Origin: Sympetrum striolatum
Lineage: Eukaryota > Arthropoda > Insecta > Odonata > Libellulidae
Direction: 5' to 3'
NCBI GenBank assembly: GCA_947579665.1
Contig: OX388347.1
Span: forward strand, 19,832,562 to 19,896,561
Length of the DNA: 64,000 bases
Shown: piece after piece, positions 11,701 to 25,012 of the stretch
How positions within the stretch are numbered: position 1 is the first letter of the stretch
Layout: each line of letters begins with the position of its first letter
Made by a program: the position numbers and the translations under genes
The notes under the pieces: model-generated
Database searches by the model: none
What the model saw: only the letters and a program-made list of their open reading frames with translations
What the model was told of the DNA's origin: nothing

Positions 11701-12600
11701 ATTTGAAAAATCGCAAATTTAAAATTGCTCAAAATCGATCCCCATTAATTCTGGTGGTAGGTATAATTATTGTTGATACTAAATAAGCATTCGTTTTGCG
11801 CTATCATTGCAAATAAGCGAGATATAAGCGTTTGAAAATTTGAAAAATCGCAAATTTAAAATTGCTCAAAATCGATCCCCATTAATTCTGGTGGTAGGTA
11901 TAATTATTGTTGATACTAAATAAGCATTCGTTTTGCGCTATCATTGCAAATAAGCGAGATATAAGCGTTTGAAAATTTGAAAAATCGCAAATTTAAAATT
12001 GCTCAAAATCGATCCCTATTAATTCTGGTGGTAGGTATAATTATTGTTGATACTAAATAAGCATTCGTTTTGCGCTATCATTGCAAATAAGCGAGATATA
12101 AGCGTTTGAAAATTTGAAAAATCGCAAATTTAAAATTGCTCAAAATCGATCCCCATTAATTCTGGTGGTAGGTATAATTATTGTTGATACTAAATAAGCA
12201 TTCGTTTTACGTTATCATTGCAAATAAGCGAGATATAAGCGTTTGAAAATTTGAAAAATCGCAAATATAAAATTGCTCAAAATCGATCCCTATTAATTCT
12301 GGTGGTAGGTATAATTATTGTTGATACTAAATAAGCATTCGTTTTGCGCTATCATTGCAAATAAGCGAGATATAAGCGTTTGAAAATTTGAAAAATCGCA
12401 AATTTAAAATTGCTCAAAATCGATCCCCATTAATTCTGGTGGTAGGTATAATTATTGTTGATACTAAATAAGCATTCGTTTTGCGCTATCATTGCAAATA
12501 AGCGAGATATAAGCGTTTGAAAATTTGAAAAATCGCAAATTTAAAATTGCTCAAAATCGATCCCCATTAATTCTGGTGGTAGGTATAATTATTGTTGATA

Positions 12601-14792
12601 CTAAATTAGCATTCGTTTTGCGCTATCATTGCAAATAAGCGAGATATAAGCGTTTGAAAATTTGAAAAATCGCAAATTTAAAATTGCTCAAAATCGATCC
12701 CCATTAATTCTGGTGGTAGGTATAATTATTGTTGATACTAAATAAGCATTCGTTTTGCGCTATCATTGCAAATAAGCGAGATATAAGCGTTTGAAAATTC
12801 GAAAAATCGCAAATATAAAATTGCTCAAAATCGATCCCCATTAATTCTGGTGGTAGGTATAATTATTGTTGATACTAAATAAGCATTCGTTTTGCGCTAT
12901 CATTGCAAATAAGCTAGATATAAGCGTTTGAAAATTTGAAAAATCGCAAATATAAAATTGCTCAAAATCGATCCCTATTAATTCTGGTGGTAGGTATAAT
13001 TATTGTTGATACTAAATAAGCATTCGTTTTGCGCTATCATTGCAAATAAGCGAGATATAAGCGTTTGAAAATTTGAAAAATCGCAAATTTAAAATTGCTC
13101 AAAATCGATCCCCATTAATTCTGGTGGTAGGTATAATTATTGTTGATACTAAATAAGCATTCGTTTTGCGCTATCATTGCAAATAAGCGAGATATAAGCG
13201 TTTGAAAATTTGAAAAATCGCAAATTTAAAATTGCTCAAAATCGATCCCCATTGATTCTGGTGGTAGGTATAATTATTGTTGATACTAAATAAGCATTCG
13301 TTTTGCGCTATCATTGCAAATAAGCGTGATATAAGCGTTTGAAAAATTGAAAAATCGCAAATATAAAATTGCTCAAAATCGATCCCCATTAATTCTGGTG
13401 GTAGGTATAATTATTGTTGATACTAAATAAGCATTCGTTTTGCGCTATCATTGCAAATAAGCGAGATATAAGCGTTTGAAAATTTGATAAATCGCAAATT
13501 TAAAATTGCTCAAAATCGATCCATATTAATTCTGGTGGTAGGTATAATTATTGTTGATACTAAATAAGCATTCGTTTTGCGCTATCATTGCAAATAAGCG
13601 AGATATAAGCGTTTGAAAATTTTAAAAATCGCAAATTTAAAATTGCTCAAAATCGATCCCCATTAATTCTGGTGGTAGGTATAATTATTGTTGATGCTAA
13701 ATAAGCATTCGTTTTGCGCTATCATTGCAAATAAGCGAGATATAAGCGTTTGAAAATTTGAAAAATCGCAAATTTAAAATTGCTCAAAATCGATCCCCAT
13801 TAATTCTGGTGGTAGGTATAATTATTGTTGATACTAAATAAGCATTCGTTTTGCGCTATCATTGCAAATAAGCGAGATATAAGCGTTTGAAAATTTGAAA
13901 AATCGCAAATTTAAAATTGCTCAAAATCGATCCCCATTAATTCAAGTGGTAGGTATAATTATTGTTGATACTAAATAAGCATTCGTTTTGCGCTATCATT
14001 GCAAATAAGCGAGATATAAGCGTTTGAAAATTTGAAAAATCGCAAATTAAAAATTGCTCAAAATCGATCCCCATTATTTCTGGTGGTAGGTATAATTATT
14101 GTTGATACTAAATAAGCATTCGTTTTGCGCTATCATTGCAAATAAGCGAGATATAAGCGTTTGAAAATTTGAAAAATCGCAAATTTAAAATTGCTCAAAA
14201 TCGATCCCCATTAATTCTGGTGGTAGGTATAATTATTGTTGATACTAAATAAGCATTCGTTTTGCGCTAACATTGCAAATAAGCGAGATATAAGCGTTTG
14301 AAAATTTGAAAAATTGCAAATTTAAAATTGCTCAAAATCGATCCCTATTAATTCTGGTGGTAGGTATAATTATTGTTGATACTAAATAAGCATTCGTTTT
14401 GCGCTATCATTGCAAATAAGCGAGATATAAGCGTTTGAAAATTTGAAAAATCGCAAATTTAAAATTGCTCAAAATCGATCCCCATTAATTCTGGTGGTAG
14501 GTATAATTATTGTTGATACTAAATAAGCATTCGTTTTGCGCTATCATTGCAAATAAGCGAGATATAAGCGTTTGAAAATTTGAAAAATCGCAAATTTAAA
14601 ATTGCTCAAAATCGATCCCCATTAATTCTGGTGGTAGGTATAATTATTGTTGATACTAAATAAGCATTCGTTTTGCGCTATCATTGCAAATAAGCGAGAT
14701 ATAAGCGTTTGAAAATTTGAAAAATCGCAAATTTAAAATTGCTCAAAATCGATCCCCATTAATTCTGGTGGTAGGTATAATTATTGTTGATA
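12601..14792 (+). repeat. Higher-order unit 1 (16 monomers, 2192 bp)
   Basis: The ordered markers are CTAAATTAGC (12601), ATTCGAAAA (12797), CATTGATTC (13250), AGCGTGATA with GAAAAATTG (about 13325-13350), TTGATAAATC with CATATT (13484), a TTTTAAAAATC monomer (about 13618), TGATGCTAA (13692), TTCAAGTGG (about 13942) and AAATTAAAAA (about 14045). The same order restarts at 14793, exactly 2192 bp on. The unit also holds the first of three identical accidental 71-codon minus-strand frames. Confidence 0.85.
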
Positions 14793-16840
14793 CTAAATTA
14801 GCATTCGTTTTGCGCTATCATTGCAAATAAGCGAGATATAAGCGTTTGAAAATTTGAAAAATCGCAAATTTAAAATTGCTCAAAATCGATCCCCATTAAT
14901 TCTGGTGGTAGGTATAATTATTGTTGATACTAAATAAGCATTCGTTTTGCGCTATCATTGCAAATAAGCGAGATATAAGCGTTTGAAAATTCGAAAAATC
15001 GCAAATATAAAATTGCTCAAAATCGATCCCCATTAATTCTGGTGGTAGGTATAATTATTGTTGATACTAAATAAGCATTCGTTTTGCGCTATCATTGCAA
15101 ATAAGCGAGATATAAGCGTTTGAAAATTTGAAAAATCGCAAATATAAAATTGCTCAAAATCGATCCCCATTAATTCTGGTGGTAGGTATAATTATTGTTG
15201 ATACTAAATAAGCATTCGTTTTGCGCTATCATTGCAAATAAGCGAGATATAAGCGTTTGAAAATTTGAAAAATCGCAAATTTAAAATTGCTCAAAATCGA
15301 TCCCCATTAATTCTGGTGGTAGGTATAATTATTGTTGATACTAAATAAGCATTCGTTTTGCGCTATCATTGCAAATAAGCGAGATATAAGCGTTTGAAAA
15401 TTTGAAAAATCGCAAATTTAAAATTGCTCAAAATCGATCCCCATTGATTCTGGTGGTAGGTATAATTATTGTTGATACTAAATAAGCATTCGTTTTGCGC
15501 TATCATTGCAAATAAGCGTGATATAAGCGTTTGAAAAATTGAAAAATCGCAAATATAAAATTGCTCAAAATCGATCCCCATTAATTCTGGTGGTAGGTAT
15601 AATTATTGTTGATACTAAATAAGCATTCGTTTTGCGCTATCATTGCAAATAAGCGAGATATAAGCGTTTGAAAATTTTAAAAATCGCAAATTTAAAATTG
15701 CTCAAAATCGATCCCCATTAATTCTGGTGGTAGGTATAATTATTGTTGATGCTAAATAAGCATTCGTTTTGCGCTATCATTGCAAATAAGCGAGATATAA
15801 GCGTTTGAAAATTTGAAAAATCGCAAATTTAAAATTGCTCAAAATCGATCCCCATTAATTCTGGTGGTAGGTATAATTATTGTTGATACTAAATAAGCAT
15901 TCGTTTTGCGCTATCATTGCAAATAAGCGAGATATAAGCGTTTGAAAATTTGAAAAATCGCAAATTTAAAATTGCTCAAAATCGATCCCCATTAATTCAA
16001 GTGGTAGGTATAATTATTGTTGATACTAAATAAGCATTCGTTTTGCGCTATCATTGCAAATAAGCGAGATATAAGCGTTTGAAAATTTGAAAAATCGCAA
16101 ATTAAAAATTGCTCAAAATCGATCCCCATTAATTCTGGTGGTAGGTATAATTATTGTTGATACTAAATAAGCATTCGTTTTGCGCTATCATTGCAAATAA
16201 GCGAGATATAAGCGTTTGAAAATTTGAAAATCGCAAATTTAAAATTGCTCAAAATCGATCCCCATTAATTCTGGTGGTAGGTATAATTATTGTTGATACT
16301 AAATAAGCATTCGTTTTGCGCTATCATTGCAAATAAGCGAGATATAAGCGTTTGAAAATTTGAAAAATCGCAAATATAAAATTGCTCAAAATCGATCCCC
16401 ATTAATTCTGGTGGTAGGTATAATTATTGTTGATACTAAATAAGCATTCGTTTTGCGCTATCATTGCAAATAAGCGAGATATAAGCGTTTGAAAATTTGA
16501 AAAATCGCAAATTTAAAATTGCTCAAAATCGATCCCCATTAATTCTGGTGGTAGGTATAATTATTGTTGATACTAAATAAGCATTCGTTTTGCGCTATCA
16601 TTGCAAATAAGCGAGATATAAGCGTTTGAAAATTTGAAAAATCGCAAATTTAAAATTGCTCAAAATCGATCCCCATTAATTCTGGTGGTAGGTATAATTA
16701 TTGTTGATACTAAATAAGCATTCGTTTTGCGCTATCATTGCAAATAAGCGAGATATAAGCGTTTGAAAATTTGAAAAATCGCAAATTTAAAATTGCTCAA
16801 AATCGATCCCCATTAATTCTGGTGGTAGGTATAATTATTG
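14793..16840 (+). repeat. Higher-order unit 2 of the 2192-bp family, one marker monomer missing
   Basis: It repeats the marker order of 12601-14792 at +2192 up to the AGCGTGATA monomer, then at +2055 (15 monomers). The monomer carrying TTGATAAATC and CATATT is therefore absent here. A 1-bp deletion (GAAAATCG, 16226-16233) is private to this copy. The shared core runs to about 16115; the remainder carries AAATATAAA (16373), which is shared with unit 3. Confidence 0.8.
16226..16233 (+). other. 1-bp deletion in monomer (GAAAATCG)
   Basis: Consensus GAAAAATCG has lost one A. It is private to unit 2 and explains why spacings that cross it are 1 bp short of a multiple of 137. Confidence 0.85.
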
Positions 16841-19032
16841 TTGAAACTAAATAAGCTTTCGTTTTGCGCTATCATTGCAAATAAGCGAGATATAAGCGTT
16901 TGAAAATTTGAAAAATCGCAAATTTAAAATTGCTCAAAATCGATCCCCATTAATTCTGGTGGTAGGTATAATTATTGTTGATACTAAATAAGCATTCGTT
17001 TTGCGCTATCATTGCAAATAAGCGAGATATAAGCGTTTGAAAATTTGAAAAATCGCAAACTTAAAATTGCTCAAAATCGATCCCCATTCATTCTGGTGGT
17101 AGGTATAATTATTGTTGATACTAAATAAGCATTCGTTTTGCGCTATCATTGCAAATAAGCGAGATATAAGCGTTTGAAAATTTGAAAAATCGCAAATTTA
17201 AAATTGCTCAAAATCGATCCCCATTGATTCTGGTGGTAGGTATAATTATTGTTGATACTAAATAAGCATTCGTTTTGCGCTATCATTGCAAATAAGCGTG
17301 ATATAAGCGTTTGAAAAATTGAAAAATCGCAAATATAAAATTGCTCAAAATCGATCCCCATTAATTCTGGTGGTAGGTATAATTATTGTTGATACTAAAT
17401 AAGCATTCGTTTTGCGCTATCATTGCAAATAAGCGAGATATAAGCGTTTGAAAATTTGATAAATCGCAAATTTAAAATTGCTCAAAATCGATCCATATTA
17501 ATTCTGGTGGTAGGTATAATTATTGTTGATACTAAATAAGCATTCGTTTTGCGCTATCATTGCAAATAAGCGAGATATAAGCGTTTGAAAATTTGAAAAA
17601 TCGCAAATTTAAAATTGCTCAAAATCGATCCCCATTGATTCTGGTGGTAGGTATAATTATTGTTGATGCTAAATAAGCATTCGTTTTGCGCTATCATTGC
17701 AAATAAGCGAGATATAAGCGTTTGAAAATTTGATTAATCGCAAATTTAAAATTGCTCAAAATCGATCCCCATTAATTCTGGTGGTAGGTATAATTATTGT
17801 TGATACTAAATAAGCATTCGTTTTGCGCTATCATTGCAAATAAGCGAGATATAAGCGTTTGAAAATTTGAAAAATCGCAAATTTAAAATTGCTCAAAATC
17901 GATCCTTATTAATTCAAGTGGTAGGTATAATTATTGTTGATACTAAATAAGCATTCGTTTTGCGCTATCATTGCAAATAAGCGAGATATAAGCGTTTGAA
18001 AATTTGAAAAATCGCAAATTAAAAATTGCTCAAAATCGATCCCCATTAATTCTGGTGGTAGGTATAATTATTGTTGATACTAAATAAGCATTCGTTTTGC
18101 GCTATCATTGCAAATAAGCGAGATATAAGCGTTTGAAAATTTGAAAAATCGCAAATTTAAAATTGCTCAAAATCGATCCCCATTAATTCTGGTGGTAGGT
18201 ATAATTATTGTTGATACTAAATAAGCATTCGTTTTGCGCTATCATTGCAAATAAGCGAGATATAAGCGTTTGAAAATTTGAAAAATCGCAAATTTAAAAT
18301 TGCTCAAAATCGATCCCCATTAATTCTGGTGGTAGGTATAATTATTGTTGATACTAAATAAGCATTCGTTTTGCGCTATCATTGCAAATAAGCGAGATAT
18401 AAGCGTTTGAAAATTTGAAAAATCGCAAATTTAAAATTGCTCAAAATCGATCCCCATTAATTCTGGTGGTAGGTATAATTATTGTTGATACTAAATAAGC
18501 ATTCGTTTTGCGCTATCATTGCAAATAAGCGAGATATAAGCGTTTGAAAATTTGAAAAATCGCAAATATAAAATTGCTCAAAATCGATCCCCATTAATTC
18601 TGGTGGTAGGTATAATTATTGTTGATACTAAATAAGCATTCGTTTTGCGCTATCATTGCAAATAAGCGAGATATAAGCGTTTGAAAATTTGAAAAATCGC
18701 AAATTTAAAATTGCTCAAAATCGATCCCCATTAATTCTGGTGGTAGGTATAATTATTGTTGATACTAAATAAGCATTCGTTTTGCGCTATCATTGCAAAT
18801 AAGCGAGATATAAGCGTTTGAAAATTTGAAAAATCGCAAATTTAAAATTGCTCAAAATCGATCCCCATTAATTCTGGTGGTAGGTATAATTATTGTTGAT
18901 ACTAAATAAGCATTCGTTTTGCGCTATCATTGCAAATAAGCGAGATATAAGCGTTTGAAAATTTGAAAAATCGCAAATTTAAAATTGCTCAAAATCGATC
19001 CCCATTAATTCTGGTGGTAGGTATAATTATTG
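16841..19032 (+). repeat. Higher-order unit 3, bounded by TTGAAACTA/GCTTTCG monomers
   Basis: The marker monomer TTGAAACTA with AAGCTTTCG lies at 16841 and 19033, exactly 2192 bp apart. Inside, the core from 17146 to about 18030 repeats unit 1 at +3972 bp, and it keeps the TTGATAAATC monomer (17456) that unit 2 lost. Units 1 and 3 are therefore closer to each other there than either is to its neighbour. AAATATAAA at 16373 and 18565 gives the same 2192-bp spacing. Confidence 0.8.
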
Positions 19033-19656
19033 TTGAAACTAAATAAGCTTTCGTTTTGCGCTATCATTGCAAATAAGCGAGATATAAGCGTTTGAAAATT
19101 TGAAAAATCGCAAATTTAAAATTGCTCAAAATCGATCCCCATTAATTCTGGTGGTAGGTATAATGATTGTTGATACTAAATAAGCATTCGTTTTGCGCTA
19201 TCATTGCAAATAAGCGAGATATAATCGTTTGAAAATTTGAAAAATCGCAAACTTAAAATTGCTCAAAATCGATCCCCATTCATTCTGGTGGTAGGTATAA
19301 TTATTGTTGATACTAAATAAGCATTCGTTTTGCGCTATCATTGCAAATAAGCGAGATATAAGCGTTTGAAAATTTGAAAAATCGCAAATTTAAAATTGCT
19401 CAAAATCGATCCCCATTAATTCTGGTGGTAGGTATAATTATTGTTGATACTAAATAAGCATTCGTTTTGCGCTATCATTGCAAATAAGCGAGATATAAGC
19501 GTTTGAAAATTTGAAAAATCGCAAATTTAAAATTGCTCAAAATCGATCCCCATTAATTCTGGTGGTAGGTATAATTATTGTTGATACTAAATAAGCATTC
19601 GTTTTGCGCTATCATTGCAAATAAGCGAGATATAAGCGTTTGAAAATTTGAAAAAT

Positions 19657-19671
19657 CGCAAATTTTAATTG
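19657..19671 (+). other. 1-bp-shorter variant CGCAAATTTTAATTG, copy 1
   Basis: Consensus CGCAAATTTAAAATTG is one base shorter here. The same lesion recurs at 21299-21313 and near 25000, so the shortened monomer itself was copied. Confidence 0.85.
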
Positions 19672-21298
19672 CTCAAAATCGATCCCCATTCATTCTGGTG
19701 GTAGGTATAATTATTGTTGATACTAAATAAGCATTCGTTTTGCGCTATCATTGCAAATAAGCGAGATATAAGCGTTTGAAAATTTGAAAAATCGCAAATT
19801 TAAAATTGCTCAAAATCGATCCCCATTAATTCTGGTGGTAGGTATAATTATTGTTGATACTAAATAAGCATTCGTTTTGCGCTATCATTGCAAATAAGCG
19901 AGATATAAGCGTTTGAAAATTTGAAAAATCGCAAATTTAAAATTGCTCAAAATCGATCCCCATTAATTCTGGTGGTAGGTATAATTATTGTTGATACTAA
20001 ATAAGCATTCGTTTTGCGCTATCATTGCAAATAAGCGAGATATAAGCGTTTGAAAATTTGAAAAATCGCAAATTTAAAATTGCTCAAAATCGATCCCCAT
20101 TAATTCTGGTGGTAGGTATAATTATTGTTGATACTAAATAAGCATTCGTTTTGCGCTATCATTGCAAATAAGCGAGATATAAGCGTTTGAAAATTTGAAA
20201 AATCGCAAATTTAAAATTGCTCAAAATCGATCCCCATTAATTCTGGTGGTAGGTATAATTATTGTTGAAACTAAATAAGCTTTCGTTTTGCGCTATCATT
20301 GCAAATAAGCGAGATATAAGCGTTTGAAAATTTGAAAAATCGCAAATTTAAAATTGCTCAAAATCGATCCCCATTAATTCTGGTGGTAGGTATAATGATT
20401 GTTGATACTAAATAAGCATTCGTTTTGCGCTATCATTGCAAATAAGCGAGATATAAGCGTTTGAAAATTTGAAAAATCGCAAACTTAAAATTGCTCAAAA
20501 TCGATCCCCATTAATTCTGGTGGTAGGTATAATTATTGTTGATACTAAATAAGCATTCGTTTTGCGCTATCATTGCAAATAAGCGAGATATAAGCGTTTG
20601 AAAATTTGAAAAATCGCAAATTTAAAATTGCTCAAAATCGATCCCCATTAATTCTGGTGGTAGGTATAATTATTGTTGAAACTAAATAAGCTTTCGTTTT
20701 GCGCTATCATTGCAAATAAGCGAGATATAAGCGTTTGAAAATTTGAAAAATCGCAAATTTAAAATTGCTCAAAATCGATCCCCATTAATTCTGGTGGTAG
20801 GTATAATGATTGTTGATACTAAATAAGCATTCGTTTTGCGCTATCATTGCAAATAAGCGAGATATAAGCGTTTGAAAATTTGAAAAATCGCAAACTTAAA
20901 ATTGCTCAAAATCGATCCCCATTCATTCTGGTGGTAGGTATAATTATTGTTGATACTAAATAAGCATTCGTTTTGCGCTATCATTGCAAATAAGCGAGAT
21001 ATAAGCGTTTGAAAATTTGAAAAATCGCAAATTTAAAATTGCTCAAAATCGATCCCCATTAATTCTGGTGGTAGGTATAATTATTGTTGATACTAAATAA
21101 GCATTCGTTTTGCGCTATCATTGCAAATAAGCGAGATATAAGCGTTTGAAAATTTGAAAAATCGCAAATTTAAAATTGCTCAAAATCGATCCCCATTAAT
21201 TCTGGTGGTAGGTATAATTATTGTTGATACTAAATAAGCATTCGTTTTGCGCTATCATTGCAAATAAGCGAGATATAAGCGTTTGAAAATTTGAAAAA

Positions 21299-21313
21299 TC
21301 GCAAATTTTAATT
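21299..21313 (+). other. 1-bp-shorter variant CGCAAATTTTAATTG, copy 2
   Basis: Same lesion as at 19657, but here followed by CATTAATTC, not CATTCATTC. The linked marker has been separated from it by conversion, exchange or new mutation. Confidence 0.85.
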
Positions 21314-24300
21314 GCTCAAAATCGATCCCCATTAATTCTGGTGGTAGGTATAATTATTGTTGATACTAAATAAGCATTCGTTTTGCGCTATCATTGCAAA
21401 TAAGCGAGATATAAGCGTTTGAAAATTTGAAAAATCGCAAATTTAAAATTGCTCAAAATCGATCCCCATTAATTCTGGTGGTAGGTATAATTATTGTTGA
21501 TACTAAATAAGCATTCGTTTTGCGCTATCATTGCAAATAAGCGAGATATAAGCGTTTGAAAATTTGAAAAATCGCAAATATAAAATTGCTCAAAATCGAT
21601 CCCCATTAATTCTGGTGGTAGGTATAATTATTGTTGATACTAAATAAGCATTCGTTTTGCGCTATCATTGCAAATAAGCGAGATATAAGCGTTTGAAAAT
21701 TTGAAAAATCGCAAATTTAAAATTGCTCAAAATCGATCCCCATTAATTCTGGTGGTAGGTATAATTATTGTTGATACTAAATAAGCATTCGTTTTGCGCT
21801 ATCATTGCAAATAAGCGAGATATAAGCGTTTGAAAATTTGAAAAATCGCAAATTTAAAATTGCTCAAAATCGATCCCCATTAATTCTGGTGGTAGGTATA
21901 ATTATTGTTGATACTAAATAAGCATTCGTTTTGCGCTATCATTGCAAATAAGCGAGATATAAGCGTTTGAAAATTTGAAAAATCGCAAATATAAAATTGC
22001 TCAAAATCGATCCCCATTAATTCTGGTGGTAGGTATAATTATTGTTGATTCTAAATAAGCATTCGTTTTGCGCTATCATTGCAAATAAGCGAGATATAAG
22101 CGTTTGAAAATTTGAAAAATCGCAAATTTAAAATTGCTCAAAATCGATCCCCATTAATTCTGGTGGTAGGTATAATTATTGTTGATACTAAATAAGCATT
22201 CGTTTTGCGCTATCATTGCAAATAAGCGAGATATAAGCGTTTGAAAATTTGAAAAATCGCAAATTTAAAATTGCTCAAAATCGATCCCCATTAATTCTGG
22301 TGGTAGGTATAATTATTGTTGATACTAAATAAGCATTCGTTTTGCGCTATCATTGCAAATAAGAGAGATATAAGCGTTTGAAAATTTGAAAAATCGCAAA
22401 TTTAAAATTGCTCAAAATCGATCCCCATTAATTTTGGTGGTAGGTATAATTATTGTTGATACTAAATAAGCATTCGTTTTGCGCTATCAATGCAAATAAG
22501 CGAGATATAAGCGTTTGAAAATTTGAAAAATCGCAAATTTAAAATTGCTCAAAATCGATCCCTATTAATTCTAAAGGTAGGTATAAATATTGTTGATACT
22601 AAATAAGCATTCGTTTTGCGCTATCATTGCAAATAAGCGAGATATAAGCGTTTGAAAATTTGAAAAATCGCAAATTTAAAATTGCTCAAAATCGATCCCC
22701 ATTAATTCTGGTGGTAGGTATAATTATTGTTGATACTAAATAAGCATTCGTTTTGCGCTATCATTGCAAATAAGCGAGATATAAGCGTTTGAAAATTTGA
22801 AAAATCGCAAATTTAAAATTGCTCAAAATCGATCCCCATTAATTCTGGTGGTAGGTATAATTATTGTTGATGCTAAATAAGCATTCGTTTTGCGCTATCA
22901 TTGCAAATAAGCGAGATATAAGCGTTTGAAAATTTGAAAAATCGCAAATTTAAAATTACTCAAAATCGATCCATATTAATTCTGGTGGTAGGTATAATTA
23001 TTGTTGATACTAAATAAGCATTCGTTTTGCGCTATCATTGCAAATAAGCGAGATATAAGCGTTTGAAAATTTGAAAAATCGCAAATTTAAAATTGCTCAA
23101 AATCGATCCCCATTAATTCTGGTGGTAGGTATAATTATTGTTGATACTAAATAAGCATTCGTTTTTCACTATCATTGCAAATAAGCGAGATATAAGCGTT
23201 TGAAAATTTGAAAAATCGCAAATTTAAAATTGCTCAAAATCGATCTTTATTAATTCTGGTGGTAGGTATAATTATTGTTGATACTAAATAAGCATTCGTT
23301 TTGCGCTATCATTGCAAATAAGCGAGATATAAGCGTTTGAAAATTTGAAAAATCGCAAATTTAAAATTGCTCAAAATCGATCCCCATTAATTCTGGTGGT
23401 AGGTATAATTATTGTTGATACTAAATAAGCATTCGTTTTGCGCTATCATTGCAAATAAGCGAGATATAAGCGTTTGAAAATTTGAAAAATCGCAAATTTA
23501 AAATTGCTCAAAATCGATCCCCATTAATTCTGGTGGTAGGTATAATTATTGTTGATACTAAATAAGCATTCGTTTTGCGCTATCATTGCAAATAAGCGAG
23601 ATATAAGCGTTTGAAAATTTGAAAAATCGCAAATTTAAAATTGCTCAAAATCGATCGCCATTAATTCTGGTGGTAGGTATAATTATTGTTGATACTAAAT
23701 AAGCATTCGTTTTGCGCTATTATTGCAAATAAGCGAGATATAAGCGTTTGAAAATTTGAAAAATCGCAAATTTAAAATTGCTCAAAATCGATCCCCATTA
23801 ATTCTGGTGGTAGGTATAATTATTGTTGATACTAAATAAGCATTCGTTTTGCGCTATCATTGCAAATAAGCGAGATATAAGCGTTTTAAAATTTGAAAAA
23901 TCACAAATTTAAAATTGCTCAAAATCGATCCACATTAATTCTGGTGGTAGGTATAATTATTGTTGATACTAAATAAGCATTCGTTTTGCGCTATCATTGC
24001 AAATAAGCGAGATATAAGCGTTTGAAAATTTGAAAAATCGCAAATTTAAAATTGCTCAAAATCGATCCCCATTAATTCTGGTGGTAGGTATAATTATTGT
24101 TGATACTAAATAAGCATTCGTTTTGCGCTATCATTGCAAATAAGCGAGATATAAGCGTTTGAAAATTTGAAAAATCGCAAATTTAAAATTGCTCAAAATC
24201 GATCCCCATTAATTCTGGTGGTAGGTATAATTATTGTTGATACTAAATAAGCATTCGTTTTGCGCTATCATTGCAAATAAGCGAGATATAAGCGTTTGAA

Positions 24301-24997
24301 AATTTGAAAAATCGCAAATTTAAAATTGCTCAAAATCGATCCCCATTAATTCTGGTGGTAGGTATAATTATTGTTGAAACTAAATAAGCTTTCGTTTTGC
24401 GCTATCATTGCAAATAAGCGAGATATAAGCGTTTGAAAATTTGAAAAATCGCAAATTTAAAATTGCTCAAAATCGATCCCCATTAATTCTGGTGGTAGGT
24501 ATAATTGTTGTTGATACTAAATAAGCATTCGTTTTGCGCTATCATTGCAAATAAGCGAGATATAAGCGTTTGAAAATTTGAAAAATCGCAAACTTAAAAT
24601 TGCTCAAAATCGATCCCCATTCATTCTAGTGGTAGGTATAATTATTGTTGATACTAAATAAGCATTCGTTTTGCGCTATCATTGCAAATAAGCGAGATAT
24701 AAGCGTTTGAAAATTTGAAAAATCGCAAATTTAAAATTGCTCAAAATCGATCCCCATTAATTCTGGTGGTAGGTATAATTATTGTTGATACTAAATAAGC
24801 ATTCGTTTTGCGCTATCATTGCAAATAAGCGAGATATAAGCGTTTGAAAATTTGAAAAATCGCAAATTTAAAATTGCTCAAAATCGATCCCCATTAATTC
24901 TGGTGGTAGGTATAATTATTGTTGATACTAAATAAGCATTCGTTTTGCGCTATCATTGCAAATAAGCGAGATATAAGCGTTTGAAAATTTGAAAAAT

Positions 24998-25012
24998 CGC
25001 AAATTTTAATTG
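24998..25012 (+). other. 1-bp-shorter variant CGCAAATTTTAATTG, copy 3
   Basis: Same lesion as at 19657 and again linked to CATTCATTC, confirming the 39-monomer duplication between the two sites. Confidence 0.85.

Larger units (their letters stand above)
1..12600 (+). repeat. Array domain 1: near-consensus monomers with short local duplications
   Basis: About 92 monomers with sparse variants. Recurring markers are CGGTCCCC in place of CGATCCCC (1316, 1590, 4054, 5287, 7888, 8985, 9258), CATTACTTC (near 1875, 4336, 8307), GCTCTCATT (283, 3571, 8775, 9595) and CATATT in place of CCCATT. No higher-order period covers the domain; duplications are local, of 2, 3 or 28 monomers. No gene is present. 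The right edge is set where the 2192-bp higher-order unit begins and is approximate. Confidence 0.7.

Noticed and set aside
13174..13389. Minus-strand open frame of 71 codons, identical at 15366-15581 and 17146-17361
   Set aside because: It spans parts of two adjacent satellite monomers and exists only because one has AAATATAAA (removing a TAA) and the next has CATTGATTC (removing another TAA). The three are identical because they lie in duplicated higher-order units 2192 and 1780 bp apart. There is no codon-usage signal, no homology to any family I know, and 137 is not a multiple of 3.
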